NCBI RefSeq assembly: GCF_026967575.1
Contig: NZ_CP114054.1
Location: forward strand, 1,426,001 to 1,490,000
Source: Aurantiacibacter sp. MUD11
GTDB taxonomy: Bacteria > Pseudomonadota > Alphaproteobacteria > Sphingomonadales > Sphingomonadaceae
DNA: 64,000 nt
Direction: 5' to 3'
Made by a program: the position numbers and the translations under genes. Of the stretch, positions 15,383-25,109 are shown piece after piece (position 1 is the first letter of the stretch; each line of letters starts with the position of its first letter). The notes under the pieces were generated by a model. It was not told where the DNA came from. It searched no databases and saw only the letters and a list, made by a program, of their open reading frames with translations.

Positions 15383-16944
15383 GCCATTTCCCGCGCGGCG
15401 CAATTGCGGGTGATGAATTCCGCATGGGTCGGCAACTGGCTGGCCGCGGCCTTGCACTCGGCGGCGATCTTGCGAATTTCCTGCGCGATCGCGGCCGGGT
15501 CGTCGCGGTCGGCCAAGGCATGCACGCCTTGCGGCAGGAAGCGCTGCCCGATCAGCATGGAAGCCCAGCTGCCGATCTGGAACAGGTGTCCGCCATCCAC
15601 CGCCAGGTGGCCCCGATCGCGCCACACTTGCAGCGTTTCCGCCAGCGTATCGGGCACCTCCATCTCGCGGGTGTAGCGCCAGAACTCCGAATCATCGCGC
15701 TCGGTCAGCTTGTAGTGGGCGATGATGAAATCGCGCACCTGCTCCCATTCCAGCTTGGTCCGGGCGTTGAACTGCTGTTGCAGCGAGGCGTCCATGCGCT
15801 TGGTCGGGAACAGCTCGACCAGCCGTTCCAGCGCGCTCTGCACGAAATGGATCGAGGTCGATTCGAGCGGTTCGAGGAAGCCGGACGAAAGGCCCACGGC
15901 GACCACGTTGCCCACCCATGCCCGCTCGCGCCGGCCGGTGCGGAACTTGATCAGGCGCGGTTCGGCCAGGGTTTCGGCATTCAGCGTCGCCAGCAGGCGT
16001 TCTTCCGCCTCGCTCTCGCTGGAAAAGGCGCTGGCGAAGACGTGACCGTTGCCGGTGCGATGCTGCAGCGGGATGCGCCATTGCCAGCCGACCGTGTGGG
16101 CGATGCCCTGCGTGTAGGGCTTCAGCCCGCCCTCGGCACGTTTCGTGGGCACGGCCAGTGCGCGGTCGGAGGGAATCCACTTCGACCAGTCGGTCCACGG
16201 TTCTTCCAGTTCGCTGCCCAGCAGCAGCGAGCGGAAGCCCGAGCAGTCGATGAAGAAGTCCGCCTCCAGCTTGCGGCCGTCCTCCAGCACCACGGCGGAG
16301 ACATGGCCGTTCTCGCCCTTGCGCTCGACCCCTTTGATCAGCCCCTCGACCCGCGTGACGCCACGGCTTTCCGCCACCTGCCGCAGGTGCGCGGCATAGA
16401 GGTGCGCATCGAAGTGATAGGCGTGGGTATAGCGGTTGCGCAGCTGCTGCTTGTTCGGCCCCGACGGCGCAAAGCGATCCATCTTTGCGGCGTGATAGGC
16501 GACATGGCATTCCTGCCAGCTGGGATAGTCGGCGGACTGGTCCGCCTGCCGCCCCACCAGCCACCAGTGGTGCAGCTTCACCAGCGCATCTATCTCGCGC
16601 CCCACGGCGCCGAACTGGTGCAGGTACTGATCGCCCACCCGGCCCCAGTTGTGGAACTCGATGCCCAGCTTGAAGGTGCCGTGGGTGTCGATGATGAACT
16701 GCCGCTCGTCCAGCTTCAGGAAGCGGTTGAACTTCTGCATCGGCGGAATCGTCGCCTCGCCCACACCGACGATGCCGATGGCCTCGCTTTCGACCAGCTG
16801 CACCTCGATATCGCGGGACAAGGCAGTGGCCAGCGTCGCCGCGGCCATCCAGCCGGACGAGCCGCCGCCCACCACCAACACCTTGCCGATGCGTTCTTCA
16901 CGCGGAGCTTGCAGCGAATATTCCTGGGGCGAGATTTGCGTCAT
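15379..16944 (-). CDS. flavin-dependent tryptophan halogenase family protein
   Basis: FADH2-dependent halogenase-family protein (521 aa). It has the FAD motif GGGSSGW (26-32), VGEATIPP, and catalytic Lys92 in GTFKLGIEF, aligned with Lys79 of PrnA. The class signature WxWxIP is GWQWRIP (287-291), and Glu361 in FLEPLEST matches PrnA Glu346. All known catalytic residues are therefore present, so activity is likely, with reduced flavin from a separate reductase. Free tryptophan is not certain as substrate. The ATG at 16944 has AAGG at a good distance; 40 upstream in-frame codons look non-coding. No partner flavin reductase or TonB receptor lies beside it. Confidence 0.88.
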   Translation of the reverse strand: MTQISPQEYSLQAPREERIGKVLVVGGGSSGWMAAATLATALSRDIEVQLVESEAIGIVGVGEATIPPMQKFNRFLKLDERQFIIDTHGTFKLGIEFHNWGRVGDQYLHQFGAVGREIDALVKLHHWWLVGRQADQSADYPSWQECHVAYHAAKMDRFAPSGPNKQQLRNRYTHAYHFDAHLYAAHLRQVAESRGVTRVEGLIKGVERKGENGHVSAVVLEDGRKLEADFFIDCSGFRSLLLGSELEEPWTDWSKWIPSDRALAVPTKRAEGGLKPYTQGIAHTVGWQWRIPLQHRTGNGHVFASAFSSESEAEERLLATLNAETLAEPRLIKFRTGRRERAWVGNVVAVGLSSGFLEPLESTSIHFVQSALERLVELFPTKRMDASLQQQFNARTKLEWEQVRDFIIAHYKLTERDDSEFWRYTREMEVPDTLAETLQVWRDRGHLAVDGGHLFQIGSWASMLIGQRFLPQGVHALADRDDPAAIAQEIRKIAAECKAAASQLPTHAEFITRNCAAREMA

Positions 16945-17040
16945 GCGCGCCTTAATGCGGCTTTGTTTCCTCCAGTGCAATCTGGCCTTCGGCCAATACA
17001 GGCGTTGCTTCGCACTTCTGCTCGTGCAACCAATGGTTTC

Positions 17041-17697
17041 GTGACGACGGGCCAGGGGAAACAACCGCTACCGGTGCAAGGCGATGATGTCGCGACAGCC
17101 TGGCGTGAACTGCGCGCCGATGGCGACATCCAGTTCTCGCAGATCGACTTGCCCGAGCAGGAACCGCCCCCCGACTGGTTCCTGCAATTCATGGACTGGC
17201 TGGCCATGGTCTTCGCCCCGGTCGGGCGGCTGCTGGTCGCCATCTGGCCGGTACTGATGTGGGTGCTGATCGGCGCGGCCGTGCTCGGCGTGGCCTACCT
17301 GCTTTACGAGGCCTACGGCCCCGGCTTCAGACGCGGCAAGAAGGCTGAGGCGAGCCCTGAGTGGACGCCGAGGGAACATGAAGCGCTGGCCTTGCTGGAA
17401 GAGGCCGACCGGCTGGCCGCGGCGGGCAACTTCGGCGAGGCCACGCACCTGCTGCTGAAACGTTCGGTGGGCCAGATTGCCGAGGCGCGGCCCGACCTTG
17501 TCGAACCGTCCAGCACCGCGCGCGAACTGGCGTCCGAACCGCGCCTGCCCGAAGCCGCACGCAAGGCCTTCGCCCTGATCGCCGCCCCGGTGGAGCGCAG
17601 CCTGTTCGCCTTGGGGCAGCTTGACGAAGCGGACTGGCAGGGCGCCCGCGCCGCCTATGCCGATTTCGCGCTGGCGCAAAAGGCCGTCTCCGCATGA
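17041..17697 (+). CDS. DUF4129-type membrane protein, first gene of MoxR operon
   Basis: About 218 aa. A soluble N-terminal segment precedes one strong transmembrane helix (LLVAIWPVLMWVLIGAAVLGVAYLLYEAYG). The cytosolic C-terminal helical domain (EHEALALLEEADRLAAAGNFGEATHL and following) matches the DUF4129 domain found with MoxR/DUF58 genes and transglutaminase-like proteins. The start is GTG 17041 or GTG 17074, neither with a clear ribosome site. The stop overlaps the next start by 4 nt. The role is unknown, probably in an envelope complex remodelled by the MoxR ATPase. Confidence 0.65.
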   Translation: MTTGQGKQPLPVQGDDVATAWRELRADGDIQFSQIDLPEQEPPPDWFLQFMDWLAMVFAPVGRLLVAIWPVLMWVLIGAAVLGVAYLLYEAYGPGFRRGKKAEASPEWTPREHEALALLEEADRLAAAGNFGEATHLLLKRSVGQIAEARPDLVEPSSTARELASEPRLPEAARKAFALIAAPVERSLFALGQLDEADWQGARAAYADFALAQKAVSA

Positions 17698-18943
17698 GCC
17701 GCGCGCGCAACCCCTTCAAACCCTCGGCCGTGCTGGCCTTGCTGAGCGTAGGCGCCATCGCCTTCCTGCTGCTGCTCTATGCACTGGGTCAGGGCTGGAC
17801 CGGCGAAGGCGAGCGGGACGGCGGCAGCCACGCCGCGGCGAACGGCCTCAACGGCTATTCGGGACTGGTCGAACTGCTGAGGGACACCGGTCACAACGTA
17901 TCGCTGTCACGCAGTCCGGCAGGCTTCGAGGACTATGGCCTGCAGGTGCTCACCCCGCCGAGCTGGGCAGACCCCGAAGAGATCAACGAGATCATCCAGA
18001 GCAGGTTCGACAACGACGCAGGGCCGACGCTGGTGCTGCTGCCCAAGTGGATGGCCATGCCCGTTCCCGACGCGCCCGGCGTGGAGGCGGAGGAAGGCTG
18101 GGTCGTCCTGGCCGGGGCCTCGTCGCCCGGCTGGTTCGAACAGCTGGCCGTGGCCGAGGGGGCAGAGCTTGCCATCGGCGAGACCGGCGGCTGGCAGGGG
18201 CTCGGCAGCAGCGGCGACCTGCCCGACGAGAGCCAGGTGCAGGCGCTGGTCGCCAAGCCTGACGGGCCGATGCGCGTGCTGCTGCAGGACAGCGAAGGCG
18301 ACGTGCTGGCCGCCGACCTGCGACCGGACCGGGGGGACAAGGACTACGAGCCGTGGCCGGTGATCGTGGTGTTCGAGCCGGACCTGCTCAACAACTACGG
18401 CATGGCGGACGAGATGCGGGCGCGCACGGCGCTAGCGCTGCTGGACGAAGCGCGCGACGGGGTCGACATGCCGATCAATTTCGACCTGACGCTGGCGGGC
18501 CTCGGCGCCAGCGAGAACCTGCTGACGCTGGCTTTCACCCCGCCCTTCCTTGCCGCCACGCTGTGCTTGCTGCTGGCCGGGCTGGTGATCGCCTGGCGCG
18601 CCTTCTGCCGCTTCGGCCCGGCCATTGCCGAGGCGCCCGCCATGGCGCGCGGCAAGCGACAACTGGCCCGCAACGGCGCCGCGCTGGTGCAGCGGGTGAA
18701 GCGCTGGCACCTGCTGAAGCAGCCCTACGAGGACATGGTCGGGCGCCGCGTCGCGGCCGCGCTGGGACTGCGCCCTGCCGATCACGAACACCGCGAGCAC
18801 GCCATCGACGCCGCGCTCGCCCGCCGGGGCCATGATGGCCCGCCCTTCTCCCGCCTCGCCGGTGACCTGCGCGAGGCCAATGGCCCGCGCGACATCATTC
18901 GCGCGGCCCGCGCTTTGCGGACATTCGAAAGGACGCTGACCCA

Positions 18944-18947
<4 letters not shown>
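17694..18947 (+). CDS. DUF4350 domain membrane protein
   Basis: A 417-aa protein. The N-terminal membrane helix is AVLALLSVGAIAFLLLLYALG. A periplasmic DUF4350-like region follows (GYSGLVELLRDTGHNV is its usual start, resembling a GATase/ABC-type-uncharacterised fold), then a second helix near residue 285 (PPFLAATLCLLLAGLVIAWRA) and a cytosolic C-terminal tail. It lies between the DUF4129 gene and moxR, with ATGA overlaps on both sides. In this operon type it is thought to be part of a membrane complex; function unknown. Confidence 0.78.
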
Positions 18948-19909
<962 letters not shown>

Positions 19910-19914
19910 CTCCC

Positions 19915-21273
19915 GTGCGGGTCCGCATCCCCATCCCCCGGCTGCCGCCGCTGCCCATCGTGCCGACCCCGCGCACGCTGGTGCTGCTGACTCTGCTCGC
20001 ACCTATCGCGGTGGTGGTGGCGGCGACGGCACCGGCGGCTTGGGTGATCGCCCCGGCGGCAGGCCTGGCGCTGTTGCTGCTGGTGCTGGTCGACGGCTGG
20101 CTGGCGGGGAAGCTGGTCAACTTCGCCTATCACGTGCCTGCAGATGCCGAAGTCGGGCAGGAAGCGCATATCCGCGTCGAGGCCGAGATCGAGCGCGATT
20201 CCGACGCCGCCCTGCCCGAAGCCGCGCTGGGGTTCGACGCGCGGCTGGGCGAAGGCGGCGCGGCCAGCTTCCTGCTCCAGCCGACGGGCGAGCCGGGCAT
20301 GTTCGCGGGCCATGGCGTGGCCGTGCCGCAGCGGCGCGGCCCGGGCGAACTGCACGACCTCTGGCTGCGCTGGCGCGGACCGCTGGGGCTGGCGGTGCGG
20401 CAGAAGCACGTGGCGCTCGATGCCGGCATCCGCGTCTGGCCGGACCTCTCGCCGGTTCGATCTCCCGTTCTGCAGAGCTTCCTGCGCGATAGCCAGTTCG
20501 GCCTCGTCGCCCGGCGCATTCGCGGCGAAGGCACGCAGTTCGAGGCGCTTTCGGAATACGAGCCGGGGATGGACCGCCGCCGCATCGACTGGAAGGCGAG
20601 CGCGCGGCACACCTCCCTCTACGCTCGCGAGAACGAGGCCGAGCGCGACAACCAAATCGTCTTCGCCTTCGATTGCGGCCAGTCGATGATCGAGCCGGTC
20701 GACGGCCTGCCGCGCATCGATCGCGCGGTGTCCGCCGCGCTCACCGCCGCCTATGTCGCGCTGAAAGGCGGCGACAAGGTCAGCCTGTTCGGCTTTGCCG
20801 ACCACCCGCAGCTGATGACGCCCTTCGTCACCGACACCCGCGCCTTCCACCGCCTGCAAAGCGCCGCGGCGGAGCTAGACTACACTCCGCGCGAACCCAA
20901 TTTCACGCTGGCGCTGGCAACGCTGACCGCGCGGCTCAAGCGGCGCTCGCTGATCGTGCTGTTCTCCGATTTCTCGGACCCGACCTCGGCCCAGCTGATG
21001 GTCGAGAGCGTGGAACGGCTGGTGCGTCACCACCTCGTCATCTTCGTGACCATGGTCGACACCGAGCTGGAGGAACTGACCACCACGGAGCCTGATACGC
21101 TGGGCGATATCGCGGTGGCCGTTGGCGCGGATTCGCTGGCGCGACAGCGGCAGCTGGTGCTCCAGCGCCTGCGCCGGATGGGCGTCAACGTGATCGAGGC
21201 GCCCTATGACACGATCGGCTATCGCTTGATCGACCTCTATCTCGAAACCAAGCGGGCAGAGGCGATCGGCTGA
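19915..21273 (+). CDS. DUF58 domain-containing protein
   Basis: A 452-aa protein with two N-terminal hydrophobic helices (about residues 20-60). The DUF58 signature FEALSEYEPGMDRRRIDWKASAR is followed by a VWA-like fold (FAFDCGQSM, LIVLFSDFSD). It starts with GTG at 19915, 5 nt after moxR, and its stop shares an A with the next ATG. DUF58 proteins are the typical membrane partners of MoxR ATPases. Confidence 0.92.
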   Translation: MRVRIPIPRLPPLPIVPTPRTLVLLTLLAPIAVVVAATAPAAWVIAPAAGLALLLLVLVDGWLAGKLVNFAYHVPADAEVGQEAHIRVEAEIERDSDAALPEAALGFDARLGEGGAASFLLQPTGEPGMFAGHGVAVPQRRGPGELHDLWLRWRGPLGLAVRQKHVALDAGIRVWPDLSPVRSPVLQSFLRDSQFGLVARRIRGEGTQFEALSEYEPGMDRRRIDWKASARHTSLYARENEAERDNQIVFAFDCGQSMIEPVDGLPRIDRAVSAALTAAYVALKGGDKVSLFGFADHPQLMTPFVTDTRAFHRLQSAAAELDYTPREPNFTLALATLTARLKRRSLIVLFSDFSDPTSAQLMVESVERLVRHHLVIFVTMVDTELEELTTTEPDTLGDIAVAVGADSLARQRQLVLQRLRRMGVNVIEAPYDTIGYRLIDLYLETKRAEAIG

Positions 21274-22325
21274 TGGCGCTGCCCTTCTTCAACCGCTCCA
21301 ACGAGATCGAGCCGCCTGCCGACATCGAGGCGGCGTCGCTGCGCTCCGACCAGTTCCGGCTGGAGCGCGAGGTCGACTGGCAACGGCTGGACGCCATCGT
21401 CACCGCGCTGGAAAAGAACCGCCCGCGCCGCATCAGCGACGAGGACCTGCTGGAACTGCCGGTGCTTTATCGCAAGACCGCCTCCAGCCTCGCCGTCGCG
21501 CGCGAGACCTCGCTCGATGCGGCGACGCTCGGCTACCTCGAAGCGCTGGTCCGCCGCGCGTGGTTCCAGATCTACGGGCCGCGCATGGGGCTGGCCGGGT
21601 GGCTGCGCCGCTTCCTCGGCGGCGGCTGGAGCCATGCCGTGCGCTCGATCTGGCTCGACATCTGCATCACCCTCGCGGTGATGGTGGCGGGCACGCTGGT
21701 CGGCTGGCTGCTGGTCGCGCAGGACAAGAACTGGTTCTACTCGCTGGTCCCCGTCAGCATGGCGCAGGGCCGCGGACCCGGTGCCGATCCGGAGGTGCTG
21801 CGGCAGAGCCTCGGCACGACGGACAACGCCGACGGCCTCGGCATCTTCGCCGCCTCGCTGTTCTCCAACAACACCGGGGTCTGCATCATGGCCTTCGCGC
21901 TGGGCTTCGCCTTCGGCATCCCGACGCTGCTGCTGCTGGTCTACAACCTCGCCCTGCTGGGGGCGATGCTGTGGGTGTTTGCCGAAGCGGGCCTGGGGTG
22001 GGAATTCGCCGGCTGGCTGTCGGTTCACGGCACGACGGAGCTGGGCGCGATCCTGCTGGCCGGTGCCGCCGGCCTGCATGTCGGCCGAACCATGGCTTTC
22101 CCGGGTGACCGATCCATCCTCTCCGCCATGCAGTCCGCCGGGGTGCGCGCCGCGCAGGTCATGGCAGGCTGCACCATCATGCTGATCGTGGCCGGCCTGC
22201 TGGAAGGCTATGCCCGCCAGCTGGTGGGCGAAACGGCGGCGCGCTTCGCCATCGGCGGCGGCATGCTGGTGCTCTGGGTCGTCTACTTCGCGCTGATGCG
22301 CAAGCCGAGGGAGCGCGAGACATGA
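21273..22325 (+). CDS. SpoIIM-like membrane protein
   Basis: Stage II sporulation protein M family (DUF95) membrane protein of 350 aa. A cytosolic helical N-terminus (about 110 aa) is followed by five or so membrane helices, including NNTGVCIMAFALGFAFGIPTLLLLVYN, and the family-typical HGTTELGAILLAGAAGLHVG. In non-sporulating bacteria the family accompanies MoxR/DUF58 and RDD proteins, as here. Function unknown. Confidence 0.9.
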   Translation: MALPFFNRSNEIEPPADIEAASLRSDQFRLEREVDWQRLDAIVTALEKNRPRRISDEDLLELPVLYRKTASSLAVARETSLDAATLGYLEALVRRAWFQIYGPRMGLAGWLRRFLGGGWSHAVRSIWLDICITLAVMVAGTLVGWLLVAQDKNWFYSLVPVSMAQGRGPGADPEVLRQSLGTTDNADGLGIFAASLFSNNTGVCIMAFALGFAFGIPTLLLLVYNLALLGAMLWVFAEAGLGWEFAGWLSVHGTTELGAILLAGAAGLHVGRTMAFPGDRSILSAMQSAGVRAAQVMAGCTIMLIVAGLLEGYARQLVGETAARFAIGGGMLVLWVVYFALMRKPRERET

Positions 22326-23221
22326 GCGCGGTGCGGCCCATCCACCCGGTGCTGCAACGCGACCTTTCGAAGCGCGCCCGCACGCTGGTGACGCCCGAAG
22401 GGCTGTCGCTGCCCATGACCGTCGGCAGCCGCGGCTCCCGCGCCGGCGCCTTGCTGCTGGACATGCTGTTCCTGGTGATCGGCACTGTCGTCGTGCTGGT
22501 CGCCCTCTCCGCTCTCGGCCTCGGCCTGCTCGATCTCGGCGACGAATCCCTGGAAGCCTCGCCGGTTTTGCAGGGATTGCTGATCGTCGTCATCCTGCTG
22601 ATCTTCCTCTCCCGCTACGGCTATTTCCTGTGGTTCGAGCTGGGCCCGCGCGCGGCCACGCCGGGCAAGCGGCTGGTGGGCCTGCGCGTCGCCGCGCGCG
22701 ACGGCGGACGGCTGACCGCCGAGATGGTGATTGCCCGCAACCTGGTGCGCGACGTGGAAGTGTTCCTGCCCACCTTCTTCCTGCTCGGCGGCGGACAGAA
22801 CGCGGGTGTGGCCGGTTTCGCCGCCTTCATCTGGCTGGCGATCTTCGTGCTCTTCCCCTTCTTCAACCGCGATGCCCTGCGCGCCGGCGATATCGTGGCG
22901 GGGACCTGGGTGGTCGAAGCCAGGCAGGCCAAGCTGCAGGAAGCCATGTCCCTCGCGCCCGACCGCTCGACCGATTACCGCTTCGGCGAGGCGGAACTGT
23001 CCGTCTACGGCGAGCACGAACTGCAGGTGCTGGAAGGTGTCTTGCGGCAGGACCGGGCGGAATCGCTGCGCGAAGTGGCAGAGGCGATCACCCGGAAGAT
23101 CGGCTGGCAACTGGGTGCCGGAGACGAGCGCGAATTCCTCGAGGCGTTCTACGCCGCGCTGCGCGGGCACCTGGAAAGCAACATGCGCTTCGGCAAGCGC
23201 AAGCGCGACAAGTTCTCCTGA
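22322..23221 (+). CDS. RDD-family membrane protein
   Basis: A 299-aa protein with an RDD domain. GSRGSRAGALLLDMLFLVIG gives the first helix with its Arg-Asp pattern. Two further helices follow, and ATPGKRLVGLRV is the diagnostic TPGK segment. The C-terminal cytosolic extension of about 110 aa is longer than in simple RDD proteins. It is the last gene of the six-gene MoxR operon, overlapping the SpoIIM-like gene by ATGA. Confidence 0.9.
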   Translation: MSAVRPIHPVLQRDLSKRARTLVTPEGLSLPMTVGSRGSRAGALLLDMLFLVIGTVVVLVALSALGLGLLDLGDESLEASPVLQGLLIVVILLIFLSRYGYFLWFELGPRAATPGKRLVGLRVAARDGGRLTAEMVIARNLVRDVEVFLPTFFLLGGGQNAGVAGFAAFIWLAIFVLFPFFNRDALRAGDIVAGTWVVEARQAKLQEAMSLAPDRSTDYRFGEAELSVYGEHELQVLEGVLRQDRAESLREVAEAITRKIGWQLGAGDEREFLEAFYAALRGHLESNMRFGKRKRDKFS

Positions 23222-23306
23222 CCCCGGATTCTACCCACAGGGCGATTATCGCCTTTGACCCTCGTGTGGTATTCCCTTGTCCAATAATAACAACGGGAGG
23301 GACACA

Positions 23307-24488
23307 ATGGGTATCGGAAACTACCGTTTCGATCAGGACCTGGCGCTACAGATCCTCGAAAAGATCGGCATGGCGCTAGCCATCCTGGTGATCACATGGC
23401 TGCTGGCGAAGGGCGCGAAATGGACCTTTGCAAAGCTGGTCGACAATGTCGGCTTCCTGCAGAAAAGCACCTCTGCCGGCGAAAGCATCGGCGAACAGCT
23501 GGGCAAGATCGTCAGCCTGCTGATCTGGCTGCTGGGCCTGCTCGCCATCCTGCAGGTGTTCAGCCTGGGCGGCGTGATGCAGCCTGTCACCACCCTGCTC
23601 GATGACGTCATGGGCTTCATCCCGAACATCATCGGCGCCGGCCTGATCTTCTTCATCGGCCTGATGCTGGCCCGCATCGTCCGCGACCTGACGGTGACGA
23701 CGCTGCAGACCGTGGATTTCGACAAGTGGGTCAATCGCGGGGGAGCGGAGACGCTGACCGGCAATAGCCAGCTGTCGAAGACGATCGGCACGATCATCTA
23801 CGCCATCATCATCATCTTCGTCTCGATCATGGCGCTGGAAGCGCTCAGCCTGGAAAGCGTTTCGGACCCGGCCAGCGACATGCTCGGCCTGATCCTCGAC
23901 GCCATCCCGCGCATCATCGGCGCGGCACTGCTGCTGGGCATCGGCTATCTCGTCGCCCGTTTCGTGGCCCAGCTGGCCCGTGAAGTGCTGCCGGGACTGG
24001 GCGTCGACCGGGCGCTGACCGATACCGGCGTGCTGCCCACCGGCACCAGCGTATCCAACATCATCGCCCGCGTGGCGCAGATCGCGATCATCCTGTTCTT
24101 CGCCATCGCCGCGACGCGCCTGCTCGGCTTTCCCGAGTTGACCGCGATCCTCGACGAGGTGCTGGAACTGGGTGGCCGCGTGGTCTTCGGCGGCGTGGTG
24201 ATTGCAGTCGGCTTCCTGATCGCGGGCGTGCTTGCCCGCCTGATCGGTGAAGGCAGCCTGGCGGCATCGATCGTCAAGTGGGCGGCCATCGTGCTGTTCA
24301 TCTTCATGGGCCTGCAGTTCATGGGCGTCGGCCAGGAAATCGTCGAAACCGCGTTCAGCGCACTGGTCATCGGCGGCGCGGTTGCCGCCGCGCTCGCCTT
24401 CGGCCTCGGTGGCCGTGACTGGGCGGGCCAGAAGCTCGAACAGCTCGATCGCAAGCTGGGCGGCAAGGAACCGCCGACCGGCAGCTGA
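23307..24488 (+). CDS. mechanosensitive-channel-like membrane protein (TM-helix repeats)
   Basis: A 393-aa integral membrane protein made of repeated pairs of helices with the conserved-TM-helix pattern (PF05552-like), e.g. GFIPNIIGAGLIFFIGLMLARIVRD and a second copy DAIPRIIGAALLLGIGYLVARFVA. It is annotated elsewhere as a mechanosensitive ion channel-type protein, but the MscS beta domain is not evident. The ATG at 23307 has GGGAGG 6 nt upstream, which decides the start. It stands alone, with the gene for a GNAT protein after a hairpin. Confidence 0.8.
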   Translation: MGIGNYRFDQDLALQILEKIGMALAILVITWLLAKGAKWTFAKLVDNVGFLQKSTSAGESIGEQLGKIVSLLIWLLGLLAILQVFSLGGVMQPVTTLLDDVMGFIPNIIGAGLIFFIGLMLARIVRDLTVTTLQTVDFDKWVNRGGAETLTGNSQLSKTIGTIIYAIIIIFVSIMALEALSLESVSDPASDMLGLILDAIPRIIGAALLLGIGYLVARFVAQLAREVLPGLGVDRALTDTGVLPTGTSVSNIIARVAQIAIILFFAIAATRLLGFPELTAILDEVLELGGRVVFGGVVIAVGFLIAGVLARLIGEGSLAASIVKWAAIVLFIFMGLQFMGVGQEIVETAFSALVIGGAVAAALAFGLGGRDWAGQKLEQLDRKLGGKEPPTGS

Positions 24489-24516
24489 CTTTACGAGACA
24501 GCACCAATCGCGATAC

Positions 24517-24544
24517 GGGGCGCAGGACCATGATCCTGCGCCCC
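24517..24544 (+). promoter_or_regulatory. hairpin enclosing the start codon of the 24530 GNAT gene
   Basis: A perfect 11-bp stem, GGGGCGCAGGA/TCCTGCGCCCC, has the loop CCATGA. The loop holds the GNAT start ATG (24530) and the left stem holds its AGGA ribosome site. No U-run follows. It could hide the ribosome site or act as a weak terminator for the upstream channel-like gene. Confidence 0.5.
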
Positions 24545-25048
24545 GCTTCATTAGATGATGCCGAAAATCTCGCCCGGCTTGGCCGCGAGAGCTTCTGCCA
24601 CGCCTTCGAGCACCTCTATCGCGCGGAAGACCTCGCCGCTTTCCTCGAGGAAGCCTATTCGGTGGAGGCCGTGGCGAGGGAAATCGCCGATCCCGGTATC
24701 GTGCACCAGTTGACCGAGGATTCGCCCGGCAGCGGCCTGACAGCCTTCATCAAGACCCGGCTCGAAAGCCCCTATGCCGAACATTCGGAGGCCAGGAAGC
24801 CTTTCGGCCTTGGGCAGTTATACACCGATCCCGCCCGCACCGGGGAAGGCCTGGGCGCCGCATTGATGGACTGGTGCCTCAATTTCGCCCGTTCGCGCGG
24901 CTGCGATGCGGTGCAATTGTCCGTGTGGAGCGAAAACTACGGCGCGCAACGGTTTTACCAGCGCTATGGCTTTGGAAAGATTGCCGATATCGAGTTCTGG
25001 GTGGGCGAGCAGTGCGACCACGAATTCCTCTACGAATTGCGCCTCTGA
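24530..25048 (+). CDS. GNAT-family N-acetyltransferase
   Basis: GNAT protein of 172 aa. The fold starts MILRPASLDDAENLARLGR; the acetyl-CoA loop is RTGEGLGAALMDWCLNFARS and the final strand region is YGAQRFYQRYGFGKIAD. Substrate unknown. The start codon lies in the loop of a strong hairpin (24517-24544). It precedes the GAF-EAL gene but has its own stop 60 nt before it. Confidence 0.85.
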   Translation: MILRPASLDDAENLARLGRESFCHAFEHLYRAEDLAAFLEEAYSVEAVAREIADPGIVHQLTEDSPGSGLTAFIKTRLESPYAEHSEARKPFGLGQLYTDPARTGEGLGAALMDWCLNFARSRGCDAVQLSVWSENYGAQRFYQRYGFGKIADIEFWVGEQCDHEFLYELRL

Positions 25049-25109
25049 AGCGCATTTCCGGCGCTTAGAGTTAAGAGCGCCTTAGGGCTTTTCGGTCATA
25101 GTCGCGGCG

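Noticed and set aside
15235..17040. An 820-codon open plus frame spanning the halogenase
   Set aside because: Its first 600 codons are antisense to the halogenase, whose family motifs are unmistakable; only the part from about 17041 (DUF4129) is kept.
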